From assembly GCF_013375035.1 (NCBI RefSeq), contig NZ_CP056032.1:1348001-1412000 (forward strand): a stretch of 64,000 bases of DNA, written 5' to 3'. Below the pieces are notes generated by a model. The model was not told where the DNA came from. It made no database searches and was given only the letters and a program-made list of their open reading frames with translations. Source of the DNA: Spirosoma sp. KUDC1026 (GTDB lineage: Bacteria > Bacteroidota > Bacteroidia > Cytophagales > Spirosomataceae). The translations under genes were made by a program, and so were the position numbers. Position 1 is the stretch's first letter. Every line of letters starts with the position of its first letter. This document shows positions 17,043-25,741 of the stretch, piece after piece.

Positions 17043-17384
17043 TTAGTTTACAGATTTTGATACGTTATCCCGCCAGTGCAGTTGCACGACAGCGTTACCC
17101 AGCAGGCTGCGGAGTTCGGTGAGCTCGTCGGGCGCGAAGCTGAAAAACAGATTCGGAGATGAGGTTTTCAGGTGAATCCGTCCTTCGTCAGCGTAGTGCT
17201 GAAAATAGGTTTTCATGTCGATGTGCCGCACGACCCACTCCAGATGCAGCAGGTCTTCGTAAGGAAGCCACTGCGTGATGTTATTGAACTGAAAGGAAAT
17301 CGGATGGGTCTGTGAAGGATCAACGTCGTGCTGGGCAATACGCCCCCGGAGCGACGTAGCGAGGATTTGACAGGTATTGTTCAT
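17043..17384 (-). CDS. hypothetical protein of the heme-uptake operon
   Basis: A 113-residue cytoplasmic protein (MNNTCQILATSLRGRIAQHD; PYEDLLHLEWVVRHIDMKTY; SPNLFFSFAPDELTELRSLL). I do not recognise a domain. It is rich in His and has no signal peptide. It lies 16 bp after the 79-residue gene and 28 bp before the HmuY gene, so it almost surely belongs to the heme operon. Confidence 0.75.
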   Translation of the reverse strand: MNNTCQILATSLRGRIAQHDVDPSQTHPISFQFNNITQWLPYEDLLHLEWVVRHIDMKTYFQHYADEGRIHLKTSSPNLFFSFAPDELTELRSLLGNAVVQLHWRDNVSKSVN

Positions 17385-17400
17385 TGCGGTTTAGCTGGTT

Positions 17401-17640
17401 CTAGTTCGGTTGAATACTGATCAGTTGACAACTCAGTCCGGCTTTTGTCAGTACTCGGATAATAGCCTGCGGATCGATTTCTTGCTGGGCGTTCGCCCCG
17501 GAGTCGATCCGCAGCAAACAATCTTTATCTTCCAGATCAAGGCTCCATCGGCAGACGTTTCGGAGCGTACACAACCGGCAGGCCGCCCGGTGCGCTCGCT
17601 GACTGGTGTTGATATCGGTGCGAAAGAGCAGTACGTTCAT
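17401..17640 (-). CDS. small protein resembling a heavy-metal-associated (HMA) fold
   Basis: A 79-residue protein from the ATG at 17640, 5 bp after the receptor stop. MNVLLFRTDINTSQRAHRAA, then VCRWSLDLEDKDCLLRI, then IIRVLTKAGLSCQLISIQ follows the beta-alpha-beta-beta-alpha-beta pattern of HMA/ferredoxin-like domains. The usual metal loop MxCxxC is absent; CRLCTLRNVC lies in the first helix. Such short proteins occur in Bacteroidota iron and metal uptake loci. The frame is open further upstream, but only inside the receptor gene. Role unknown. Confidence 0.75.
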   Translation of the reverse strand: MNVLLFRTDINTSQRAHRAACRLCTLRNVCRWSLDLEDKDCLLRIDSGANAQQEIDPQAIIRVLTKAGLSCQLISIQPN

Positions 17641-17645
17641 AACCG

Positions 17646-19739
17646 TCAGGATTTGGTCTGAAGGGTCCAGCGCAGCGATGCGTACCACAGCCGCCCGGCC
17701 AGATTCGGAATATATTGCGGATCGGTATGGCTCAGGAGATTGTCGACACCCAGTTGAAGCAGGACGGCGTTCATTCGTTTGCTCACGGCCGCATTCCACA
17801 GCATATAGCCTTGTACGTATTCATTGTCGGCATCCAGCACGACGTTGCCGTTGCGATCCGCAAACCCGTAGCGTCCCCGGTAAATACCGCGCAGGTTGGC
17901 CGACAGCCCCTGTTTGGGCAGTTCGTAAAAAACCTTTACGTTGGCCATGTGCCGTGAGCGGTTGTACAGCCCGCCATAGTCGCTACGTTTCACCAGTGTC
18001 GTGATCAGCGTACTTGGGTCGCGTTTGTAGAGTGTACCCGCTTTGATTTGATCCAGTACCGACTGATCCAGTGCCTGCAGGTACTGATAACCGCCACTAA
18101 TCGTCAGCTTGCCCGATCCGACGTTTAGCCGATACTGGCCTTCCAGCTCGGCCCCCTGCGTCACGACCCGGCTTAAGTTCAGGTAACTGAATACGCTCTG
18201 GCCGTTGGTTTTCAGGGCTACGGCCTGGGTTTCGATCAGGTCGCGGATGTTGTTGCGGAACAGGTTCAGGCTGAACGTAACGGGCAGACTGTATTTACGG
18301 TCGAGGTTGGCCACCAATCCCAGGTTATACGCCAGCGAACTCTCAGCCCGGATGTTGGAAAAACGAGCCGGATCGGCCAGTACTTCCGCAATCTGTCCGG
18401 CTTGTTGCAGCCGCGCCAGGCTGTTGACCAGTTCCTGCGTACCGAAGACACTGTAACCCACGACGCCGTTGTCGAAATTTAGGTACAACTGCCGGAAGTC
18501 TGGTGCTTTGAAACCAACCCCCACACTACCCCGTAGCGCCAGCGTCTGGGAGAGTTCGTACCGCGCCGATAGCTTGGGACTGAACTGACTGGCATACTGC
18601 GAGTGCGCATCATAACGGCCGCCAACGATAACGTCCCAGCGGCTGGTGGGCAGCCATTCATACTGAAAATACACATACTTGTCGTTGAAGCGTTTCAACT
18701 CGGTGTAACGGGTGGCGTTAACGCTTTCGGCGAGGTAACCCGTACCAAGAGTCAAAATCTGCTTTTGCCCGATGTACCGGTCTACCTGAATCTCGGGCCG
18801 GTTGAAGGTCTGCTGGAAATAACTCTGATCGTACCCCTCGCCGGTGCGCTGGTAACGCAGGTCAGAGTCGGTGCGGTAGCCGGTTCGGTAGTAACGGTAC
18901 GTAATCTTCCAGCGATCCGACGGGCGGTGGGTCAGGACTGGGTTAAAATTCCAGTCGAGCACCTTGCCCAGACCGGTGATTATATCATTCGTTACATCGT
19001 AGCGGTTATTTTGGTTTTCGGTAAAATATCGTCCTGATACACTTAGTTTAAGTTTGCTGCTTAGGTCGGCGGTGAGCCGTCCGCTGAATGTGTGATTCAG
19101 AAAAGGCGAAACCGTTTGGCCGACGGTTTCAGGTGTCAGGTCATAGCCCGCCGATTGGTAGCGGTTTGCGAAGGCGTAGAGACCAATTTTACCGGATTTG
19201 AGACTAACGTCACCCGTCAGGTCACTGGTCCGGTTGGCCCCGTAGCGGGCCGACAGCGAGGCCATCGTCCGGTTGGCGTTATCGGTGATGATATTGACAA
19301 CGCCAGCCAGGGCTTCGGAACCGTACAGGCTGGACGATGGTCCTTTGACGATCTCGATCTGCTTGATATTACCCACGGCCAGTCGGGTCAGGTCAAGCGT
19401 CCCGGCGGTGCGGCCAACCAGCGGTTCGCCGTCCAGCAGGATCATCGTGTATTCGGGGCCGAAACCCTGTACCTGAATACCCTGTCCATGGTCGGTTACC
19501 AGCGCCAGGCCCGTCTGCTCCCGTAACACATCGTTCAGCCGAAGCGAGCCCATCTGTTGAATCTGCGCTTTATTGATGACCGTTACCGGCATCGGCAACG
19601 AACCCATCGGGCGTTCGGTACGCGTCGCCGTTACGACAACCTCATTCAGCGCGCGCCCTTTCAGACTGTCAGCCCGCTGACCGGTCGAGTCGGCTTGTTG
19701 AAAGGCTATAAGGCAGCTAAGCGCGTACAGAGAAAGCAT
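17646..19739 (-). CDS. TonB-dependent receptor, probable heme/hemoprotein receptor
   Basis: A 697-residue outer-membrane receptor and the first gene of a four-gene unit ending in HmuY. It has a signal-like N-terminus, a TonB box region (ALNEVVVTATRTERPMGSLP) and a plug (GFGPEYTMILLDGEPLVGR; IEIVKGPSSSLYGSEALAGV), then the barrel, ending LAGRLWYASLRWTL before QTKS. It lacks the N-terminal carboxypeptidase-like domain of SusC proteins and is built like BtuB/HmuR receptors. The heme call rests on the HmuY partner and the adjacent hmuTUV/hemS genes. Confidence 0.92.
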   Translation of the reverse strand: MLSLYALSCLIAFQQADSTGQRADSLKGRALNEVVVTATRTERPMGSLPMPVTVINKAQIQQMGSLRLNDVLREQTGLALVTDHGQGIQVQGFGPEYTMILLDGEPLVGRTAGTLDLTRLAVGNIKQIEIVKGPSSSLYGSEALAGVVNIITDNANRTMASLSARYGANRTSDLTGDVSLKSGKIGLYAFANRYQSAGYDLTPETVGQTVSPFLNHTFSGRLTADLSSKLKLSVSGRYFTENQNNRYDVTNDIITGLGKVLDWNFNPVLTHRPSDRWKITYRYYRTGYRTDSDLRYQRTGEGYDQSYFQQTFNRPEIQVDRYIGQKQILTLGTGYLAESVNATRYTELKRFNDKYVYFQYEWLPTSRWDVIVGGRYDAHSQYASQFSPKLSARYELSQTLALRGSVGVGFKAPDFRQLYLNFDNGVVGYSVFGTQELVNSLARLQQAGQIAEVLADPARFSNIRAESSLAYNLGLVANLDRKYSLPVTFSLNLFRNNIRDLIETQAVALKTNGQSVFSYLNLSRVVTQGAELEGQYRLNVGSGKLTISGGYQYLQALDQSVLDQIKAGTLYKRDPSTLITTLVKRSDYGGLYNRSRHMANVKVFYELPKQGLSANLRGIYRGRYGFADRNGNVVLDADNEYVQGYMLWNAAVSKRMNAVLLQLGVDNLLSHTDPQYIPNLAGRLWYASLRWTLQTKS

Positions 19740-19744
19740 TTTTA

Positions 19745-19761
19745 TTTAGTTTAATTCTAAA
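19745..19761 (-). promoter_or_regulatory. candidate iron-responsive operator upstream of the heme receptor
   Basis: TTTAGTTTAATTCTAAA starts 5 bp upstream of the receptor start codon. It shares the TTTAG...TAATTCTAAA pattern with sites at the PepSY gene and at the hmuT promoter. So close to the ATG, a bound repressor could block transcription or translation initiation. Confidence 0.55.
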
Positions 19762-19832
19762 AGAAAGATTGTGCCTAATGGTATTCTCAGAGCTATTAGG
19801 CTGATTTACTCCACATTGTCATTTGGGTTTTC

Positions 19833-19918
19833 TGTCATTCCGACGCCAGGAGGAATCTTAATGTTTGTTAACGCTCAAGTGAGGATACGTTAAGATTCCT
19901 CCTGGCGTCGGAATGACA
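19833..19918. repeat. dispersed palindromic repeat, copy 1
   Basis: Perfect inverted repeat with 28-bp arms (19833-19860 and 19891-19918) and a 30-base loop. The arm begins TGTCATTCCGACGCCAGG and ends AGGAATCTTA. A clearly related copy lies at 48497-48578. It sits between two minus-strand genes, 39 bp after the stop of the hemS-like gene, where it may act as a terminator or mRNA-stabilising hairpin. The shared outer words suggest a REP- or MITE-like family. Confidence 0.85.
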
Positions 19919-19956
19919 AAAAATTTTATTTGTACTGATTCAGCGAAAACGACCAA

Positions 19957-20982
19957 TCACTCAGCAAACTCAGCCACGACGTCGCGCCAGGCTTGCTGCT
20001 CGGGAATGCCCGGTTTGCGCTTGCCGAAAATGAGCGCGATCTGATTGCCAGCCGCATCGAACAGTTCAAGGCTGGTGACTACGCCATCGGCCGTTGGTTT
20101 TTTGACGACCCAGGCCGATGCTACGTGATCTTCGCGCAGGTGCAGATTGAACTGGGGGTCGAGCACATTGAACCAGGGCCCCATCGGTACCAGCTTGTGC
20201 ACCGGTCCCGTATGAATCTGGATACTGCCCCGACTGCTGACAAAAATCATGATCGACAGGGCGGTTTCCGATACCCGCGCAAAAACTTGTTTCACCGCTT
20301 CCATCGTGGTAGGGATGGCATGGCCCTTTGGCGCGAGCCGCATGGCCTGTAGCCGGGCTACGTTGTGTTTCCGCAGCAGGCCAAAGAACTCATGCGTGTC
20401 CTGCAAATCCAACCAGCCTTGCTGGAAAGCCGCTACGTCGATGCTGTCGTCGGCTGCGACAACAGCTGCTTCAGGGCTTGGTTCAATCGGTAGCTCTTCC
20501 GACTGATCGGCGGCTCGGAATGTCGTTACCAGCGTGTCGTAAGCGACCTGGTTACTCTGATCGGTCAGGTAGATTTTATGAACAGCCTCACCGTCGCCAG
20601 CAAAGAACTGGAGACTCTGTCGGCCGTTTTCGGAGACCGCAAAACCGTATTTCCAGTGCATCATAAACAGCCGCAGGTCGATGTCTTCACCCAGTACGAG
20701 CCCTACGTGACCGTTGAATGATACGTCTTTGTACTCGCCTTTGCGTTCGTGAACTACGCTGTCGTTACGGGTCAGTGCCATGACGTAACCCAGTGTCGGA
20801 ACCTGCTTGAGCACCTCCCGGAAATCGCCGTCGAGCCGTGTCACGGTGTCGCCGATGGACGTAGCGACCAGCTCGGCTTCGCTGACGCCCAGTTGAGCGG
20901 CTGCATCACGGATGCGGGATTTTGGGTTTTCGGCTTTGAAGGCCGCGTATTGATTTTTTAGATCTGCTGTTGTCGGTGTCAT
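19957..20982 (-). CDS. hmuS: hemin-degrading factor (HemS/HmuS/ChuS family)
   Basis: Cytoplasmic heme handling or degradation after import. The 341 residues from ATG 20982 (MTPTTADLKNQYAAFKAENP) contain two tandem HemS domains: KSRIRDAAAQLGVSEAELVA with LGYVMALTRNDSVVHERKGEY in the first half, and TMEAVKQVFARVSETALSIM with GSIQIHTGPVHKLVPMGPWF in the second. Both halves are present. It is the last gene of hmuT-U-V-S, 4 bp after the ATPase gene, so translational coupling is likely. Heme-binding His residues were not individually confirmed. Confidence 0.93.
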   Translation of the reverse strand: MTPTTADLKNQYAAFKAENPKSRIRDAAAQLGVSEAELVATSIGDTVTRLDGDFREVLKQVPTLGYVMALTRNDSVVHERKGEYKDVSFNGHVGLVLGEDIDLRLFMMHWKYGFAVSENGRQSLQFFAGDGEAVHKIYLTDQSNQVAYDTLVTTFRAADQSEELPIEPSPEAAVVAADDSIDVAAFQQGWLDLQDTHEFFGLLRKHNVARLQAMRLAPKGHAIPTTMEAVKQVFARVSETALSIMIFVSSRGSIQIHTGPVHKLVPMGPWFNVLDPQFNLHLREDHVASAWVVKKPTADGVVTSLELFDAAGNQIALIFGKRKPGIPEQQAWRDVVAEFAE

Positions 20983-20986
20983 AGGC

Positions 20987-21829
20987 TTAAGCCGTTTGAG
21001 TCGAGAAAAAGTGGGTTGCTTTTTGTTGATCGGGAATAATAATCGGGTAACTGAGCGACGGTTCATCAACCACCTGAACGGCCAGCCCGAACGTGTCCAT
21101 GATAGCACCAGGCGTCAGAACCGTAGCCGGTAGCCCCATTGCCAATTGTTGTCCTTCTTTAAGCAGCAGCACCTGATCGGCGTACTGCATAATCAGGTTC
21201 AGGTCGTGCAGAATCGCCACGATGCCGTAACCTCGCGTGGTCAGATAGCGAGCCAGTTTGAGCAAACTATGCTGAAAATAAAGATCAAGCCCGGTAGTTG
21301 GTTCGTCGAGCAACAAATACCGGCTGGTTGTGCCCGATACCACCCGACCGTTCAGATCATCCGCAGTCATCAGCTGCGCCAGGACTTTAGCCAGATAAAC
21401 GCGCTGCTGCTCTCCCCCCGAGAGCGTAGGAACGGAGCGATCTGTCAGGTGATCGATAGCTGTCAGTTTCTGAACATACGTAGCAACGGCTTCGTCGGTG
21501 GGACCAGGGTGGCCGCTGAAATGCGGGTACCGGCCCATCATGACCAGCTCACGCACCTGAAAGGGAAAGGCTAATGGGTTTTGCTGGGCAAGCACCGCCC
21601 GCCGACGTGCCAGATCGAGTGCGCTGTAGCTGGACAGTGATTTTTCGTCGAGCAGGACCTGGCCACTGGTTGGCGTCAATTCGCGGCTCAGGGTTTTGAG
21701 TAAAGTGGATTTGCCGGCCCCGTTGGCCCCGGCAATGGCCACAAACTCACCCGGCCGGGCACACAGCGATACGTTGGCGAGCAGTTGCTTCCGGCCGAGC
21801 TGATACGTAATATGACGCGCTTCCAGCAT
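20987..21829 (-). CDS. hmuV: heme ABC transporter ATP-binding protein
   Basis: ATPase that powers heme import through the neighbouring FecCD-type permease. It has 280 residues from ATG 21829 (MLEARHITYQLGRKQL). Motifs in order: Walker A GANGAGKST near residues 33-41, Q-loop AQQNPLAFPFQV, signature LSGGEQQRV, Walker B YLLLDEPTTGLD, and the His switch LHDLN. The length is that of HmuV/FecE. It starts 4 bp after the permease stop. A longer upstream extension lies inside the permease gene and is not used. Confidence 0.96.
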   Translation of the reverse strand: MLEARHITYQLGRKQLLANVSLCARPGEFVAIAGANGAGKSTLLKTLSRELTPTSGQVLLDEKSLSSYSALDLARRRAVLAQQNPLAFPFQVRELVMMGRYPHFSGHPGPTDEAVATYVQKLTAIDHLTDRSVPTLSGGEQQRVYLAKVLAQLMTADDLNGRVVSGTTSRYLLLDEPTTGLDLYFQHSLLKLARYLTTRGYGIVAILHDLNLIMQYADQVLLLKEGQQLAMGLPATVLTPGAIMDTFGLAVQVVDEPSLSYPIIIPDQQKATHFFSTQTA

Positions 21830-21833
21830 AAAG

Positions 21834-22940
21834 TTAAACGCTTCCGTTCGATTTACTGGTGATGAGAATGTACAGAAACAAGGGCGTGCCCAGCATGGCG
21901 GTAATGATGCCAATCGGAAGTTCGGCGGGGGCAACGATGGTCCGCGACAGGAGATCGGCCAGCGTCAGAATAATTGCGCCCAGCAGAGCCGAAGCCGGCA
22001 GGACCCGTCGGTGATCGGCCCCCGCCATCAGCCGAATCAGGTGGGGAATTACCAGCCCAACAAAACCAATTACGCCCGAAATAGCTACCGCCACCCCAAC
22101 GCCCAGCGTCGACAGCAGGATGACCCACCGTTTGAGCTGCGTAGCGTTAATGCCCAAGTGCCCAGCCTGGCTTTCGCCGAGGGCAAAGGCGTTTAAGGCT
22201 TTACCGAGCCGGGGCAGGAGTAGCACAGGAAGCAGCAGAAAAGGCGCGGCTACGGTGATGGTTTCCCAGGTAGCGCCACCCAGGCTGCCCAGCCCCCAGA
22301 ACGTGATAGACCGTAGCTGCGCGTCGTCGGCGAGGTACGTCATCAGGCCCGTCAATGCCCCTGACAGCGCATTAATAGCGATACCCGCCAGCAGCATCGT
22401 TGCTACTACGGCTTTGCCACCCTGACGAGAAAGCTGATACACAAGAAACGTCGTGATTGTTGCGCCCGAAAAAGCCGCAATGGACAGCATGTATAGACCC
22501 AGCTGGGGCGGAATGCTCTGCGCCAGTTTGACCTGGAACATGATGGTAAGCACGGCAAAGAGCGACGCTCCCGACGAAATACCAATCAGGCCCGGATCGG
22601 CCAGCGGGTTACGAAACAAACCCTGTAAAGAAGCCCCCGATACGCCCAGGACCGCGCCGATCAGCACGCCCAGCAACACGCGGGGCAGGCGGATTACGGT
22701 CAGAACGGCTTCCTGCTGCGGCTCAACGGCCTGCGTAGATACCCCCAGCTGACGCAGCAGAATGGTGATTACATCGGGTACGGCAATCGTCATGGCTCCA
22801 ACGCCCACCGACCAGATGACTACCCCGAGCAGTGCGATTGACAGCGCCCCCATCAACCACCAGCCACGCGCCCGAGACCGGCGAGTTGATGACTGAGGGC
22901 GCTGCGTAGCGGTAGGTGGTTCCTGAACGGTGGGTAACAT
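21834..22940 (-). CDS. hmuU: heme ABC transporter permease (FecCD family)
   Basis: A 368-residue inner-membrane permease with about nine to ten helices. After a polar N-terminus (SSTRRSRARGWW), the family motifs are clear: RLPRVLLGVLIGAVLGVSGA, LQGLFRNPLADPGLIGISSG and GVIGFVGLVIPHLIRLMAGA. Second gene of the hmuTUVS operon, 28 bp after hmuT and 4 bp before hmuV. Confidence 0.96.
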   Translation of the reverse strand: MLPTVQEPPTATQRPQSSTRRSRARGWWLMGALSIALLGVVIWSVGVGAMTIAVPDVITILLRQLGVSTQAVEPQQEAVLTVIRLPRVLLGVLIGAVLGVSGASLQGLFRNPLADPGLIGISSGASLFAVLTIMFQVKLAQSIPPQLGLYMLSIAAFSGATITTFLVYQLSRQGGKAVVATMLLAGIAINALSGALTGLMTYLADDAQLRSITFWGLGSLGGATWETITVAAPFLLLPVLLLPRLGKALNAFALGESQAGHLGINATQLKRWVILLSTLGVGVAVAISGVIGFVGLVIPHLIRLMAGADHRRVLPASALLGAIILTLADLLSRTIVAPAELPIGIITAMLGTPLFLYILITSKSNGSV

Positions 22941-22968
22941 AAGGGAGGGTTAGGTATAATCGAAAGCG

Positions 22969-23835
22969 TTATTTGTTCATACTCAGTTCGGCCGTCAGTT
23001 TCTGGCTCAACTGCTGTACTGCCTGACCTAGTCGCGGACTAAAACCCGTCAGTAGCTGACCATCCATGTCGATGACGTTGCGATTCCGCCCAGCGTTGGT
23101 CTGAGCAATACCGGGCACTTTCAACAGGCCATCGATGCCACCCAGGCTTTCCAGACCGCTGGTAAATAACAGCAATACGTCGGGGTTAGCCGCTAATAGT
23201 GCTTCGGGGGTCAGTGGTTTGAAACTGGTGAAGCCCGTTGCGGCATTAGTACCCCCCGCCAGTTTGATGATATTTTCGATGGGTGTATCCTGTCCGGCAA
23301 CCATCAACGTTCCAGCTCCGCGGGCGTAGATGAACAGGACTTTCTGCACTTTGGCTGGCTTACGAACCTTGGTCAGATCGGCATCGATTTTCTTAACTAA
23401 AGCCGGTGCTTTTGCGGATACGCCAAACGTAGCCGCTACTTTGTTGATAAGGTCTTTGGCACCGGCAACAGTAGAAGTCTGATCGAGGAATACCGTCTTT
23501 ACACTCGCACTCCGGAATTGCTGAATCACCTCGGGTTTTACGTCCATGCTACCATTGGTTTTGGTGCCAATGATGATCGTCGGGCGGAGTGCCAGTACGG
23601 CCTCGGCGCCAATGTTCCGATTATGCCCAACTTTCGGGCTTTTAGCCATGGCTTCTGGATACGTACTTGTTACATCCGTACCAACAATCTGGTTCTGTAA
23701 GCCCAGTTCGCAGAGAATTTCCGTAACTGTACCATTCAGCGAAACGATCCGCTGGCTGGATTGAGCCTGACTTCGTGAAGGACAACCGCTCAGGAAGGTT
23801 GCCAGTGCGAACAAAAAATAGGCAAGTCTGAACAT
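22969..23835 (-). CDS. hmuT: heme ABC transporter substrate-binding protein
   Basis: Periplasmic heme-binding protein of the FecB/HmuT family, 288 residues. The N-terminus MFRLAYFLFALATFLSGC is a signal peptide with a possible lipobox (LSGC), so it is probably membrane-tethered. The type III binding-protein fold is shown by RIVSLNGTVTEILCELGLQN, VGHNRNIGAEAVLALRPTII and LTPEALLAANPDVLLLF. First gene of the operon. Two copies of the candidate iron operator lie within 65 bp upstream, and a -7 element overlaps the distal copy. Confidence 0.94.
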   Translation of the reverse strand: MFRLAYFLFALATFLSGCPSRSQAQSSQRIVSLNGTVTEILCELGLQNQIVGTDVTSTYPEAMAKSPKVGHNRNIGAEAVLALRPTIIIGTKTNGSMDVKPEVIQQFRSASVKTVFLDQTSTVAGAKDLINKVAATFGVSAKAPALVKKIDADLTKVRKPAKVQKVLFIYARGAGTLMVAGQDTPIENIIKLAGGTNAATGFTSFKPLTPEALLAANPDVLLLFTSGLESLGGIDGLLKVPGIAQTNAGRNRNVIDMDGQLLTGFSPRLGQAVQQLSQKLTAELSMNK

Positions 23836-23853
23836 ACGTAAGTGCTGGATTTA

Positions 23854-23898
23854 TTTAGATTAAATTTAAATAGTGCACAAATTTAGAATTAATTTAAA
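23854..23898 (-). promoter_or_regulatory. hmuTUVS promoter with two candidate iron operators
   Basis: Two similar sites, TTTAGATTAAATTTAAA (23854-23870) and TTTAGAATTAATTTAAA (23882-23898), lie 28 bp apart. On the minus strand a -7 element TAAATTTG (23878-23885) overlaps the distal site, and TTTG (23906-23909) sits about 20 bp further upstream as the -33 element. This arrangement suits repression by a Fur-type regulator when iron is plentiful. The rest of the 23836-24184 spacer shows no gene. Confidence 0.6.
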
Positions 23899-24184
23899 TA
23901 ACGTGCAAAGGAAGTAGTTGTATTCGTGCAGACATTTACGGAATCAAGGTTATTTACTTAGGCAAAACAGAGCGGAGGCTGTCTGCCGTTAGTAAGCAGC
24001 AGTAAATACAGACCTGTTTCAGAAGCTAAGTAAAAGCAATGGTGAAGATTGGGTACCGTTTATACAATTACCCCGTTTTTTTTAACAGCGTTACATCCCT
24101 TTTGCAGGACGAGGAATCTAAACTAGAGCAGGCCCATCATGCCTGTTTTATTCAGGTTCAACCTTTTGTCAATTACTCGCTTGT

Positions 24185-25678
24185 ATGAAAAAAAACTACA
24201 CAATATTCCTCGTCTGGAAATTACTACTGCTGCTGTTAGTGTCAGGCAGTATTGCCAACGCGCAATCATCAGCATTGCAGCTTTATGTCAAAGCGTACGA
24301 TTGCACAACAGGATTTACCACATTTGAAACTAGCGGAGGAGATGGCTCACCAATCATATTTACTGCCCCTGGTATCATTCGTTCATCTCTTAGTAGCACG
24401 GCAGGTGTGGTGGAGCAGGGGCTGCGCAACGACCCTAAACCACTAACAATCACAGCTATCCAGAATGGCCAGGCTATGGCTAGCGCAACCTTCGATTTCA
24501 GCGCTTACTGCCGAGAGAATTTAGCTCCCAAACTAATTAAGCCCATCCCGGATCAGACAATCCTTGTCAACAAGTCGCTCTGGCCAGGCGGTCTGATTGA
24601 TATTGGTAGCTATTTTCAGAAGCCAGGTGGTTCAAAATCATTTCGGCCTGTTATGGACGTTCGAATCACTGGACTGCCGCCCGGAATGTGGAAGGAGGGA
24701 TACAGTACTGAGTCCTCTACGCTGGCCTACCTTGCCGGGACGCCAACCGTAACGGGTGTGTTTAACGTAACAGTCGTTGCCTACGTATCGAACGATCCTC
24801 GGGAGTTCTCCACAACAACTACGTTTACTATTACGGCGGTTAACCAGCCAACTTCCCCTGCTCCCGGAGGGGCATTGACCATACTGGCACCAACGTATGA
24901 CTGCGGATCGGGGGCCATTGCGTTCAATACCAGCGGTGGCGATGGTTCACCAATCACCTACACCGCGCCGGGCGTTACCCGCTACTCGCCAACCATCAGT
25001 ACCGGTTATGTTGAGTGGGAGCTACGTAACGATCCAAAAGCAATTACGATTCAGGCTACACAGAGCGGCTATACGACTAGCTATACGTTCGACTTCAAGG
25101 CTTACTGTACTACACCGCCTGTTGTTGTTCCGCCTACGACCGGTGCCCTAACCCTGCTGGCCCCAACGTACGACTGTGCTTCTGGTGCCATTCGTTTCAA
25201 CACCAGTGGTGGCGATGGGACCGCGATTGAGTTATCTTCGCCGGGCATTACTGGTTGGACAACCAATCCAGATCAGTTTGTGGATAAAGACTCCCGAACG
25301 GCAAACGACGTGCAACCCTTTACGCTGACGGCCCGTCAGAGTGGGCGAGTCGTTACGTACACCTGGGATCTGAAGGCGGCCTGTGGCCGGTCGGCGCGGG
25401 TAGCGGCTGTTGAGGCTACAGGCAAACTAAAGATGCGGGTGCTGGGAAATCCCGTGAGCACGGAGGCCGTGGTGGAAGTTACTGGTATTGAAGGACAACG
25501 GCTACAGTTTCAACTCGTTAACAGCCGGGGTGCAATCTTGGAAACCCGTTCGGTAGAAACTGCTAAATCCGTGGAACAGCAGACGTTCGACGTTGGACGG
25601 CATACGGCTACGATGTTGCTGCTGCGAGCTGTAGCCGGGCCACAAAGTGAGACAATAAAGTTGCTCAAAGCCAACTAG
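24185..25678 (+). CDS. secreted protein with three internal repeats and a T9SS-type C-terminal domain
   Basis: A 497-residue exported protein. The signal peptide ends at SIANAQ (about residue 27). Three homologous modules of about 85 residues start near residues 29, 231 and 322, each with a YDC..G....FxTSGGDG core, an APGI/APGVT strand and a final (A/K)xYC or KAAC; the paired Cys probably form a disulphide. Between the first two lies a cadherin/Ig-like stretch (IPDQTILVNKSLWPGGLIDI). The last 80 residues (LKMRVLGNPVSTEAVVEVTG to TIKLLKAN) look like a type A sorting domain for the type IX secretion system. It is probably surface-attached or released. The function of the repeats is unknown. Confidence 0.85.
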   Translation: MKKNYTIFLVWKLLLLLLVSGSIANAQSSALQLYVKAYDCTTGFTTFETSGGDGSPIIFTAPGIIRSSLSSTAGVVEQGLRNDPKPLTITAIQNGQAMASATFDFSAYCRENLAPKLIKPIPDQTILVNKSLWPGGLIDIGSYFQKPGGSKSFRPVMDVRITGLPPGMWKEGYSTESSTLAYLAGTPTVTGVFNVTVVAYVSNDPREFSTTTTFTITAVNQPTSPAPGGALTILAPTYDCGSGAIAFNTSGGDGSPITYTAPGVTRYSPTISTGYVEWELRNDPKAITIQATQSGYTTSYTFDFKAYCTTPPVVVPPTTGALTLLAPTYDCASGAIRFNTSGGDGTAIELSSPGITGWTTNPDQFVDKDSRTANDVQPFTLTARQSGRVVTYTWDLKAACGRSARVAAVEATGKLKMRVLGNPVSTEAVVEVTGIEGQRLQFQLVNSRGAILETRSVETAKSVEQQTFDVGRHTATMLLLRAVAGPQSETIKLLKAN

Positions 25679-25704
25679 GCAAACGCCCTGTTCCTGAATC
25701 ATGG

Positions 25705-25741
25705 AGAAGCGGCCGTAACAGATAGTGTTACGGCCGCTTCT
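25705..25741 (+). terminator. Rho-independent terminator
   Basis: Inverted repeat with perfect 15-bp arms AGAAGCGGCCGTAAC and GTTACGGCCGCTTCT around a 7-base loop, 26 bp past the stop of the secreted protein. The T-tract is weak (CTTCTGTGTC). Confidence 0.75.

Noticed and set aside
22011..22752. Several plus-strand frames opposite hmuU
   Set aside because: Shadows of the permease gene, with Pro/Ser/Arg-rich low-information translations.
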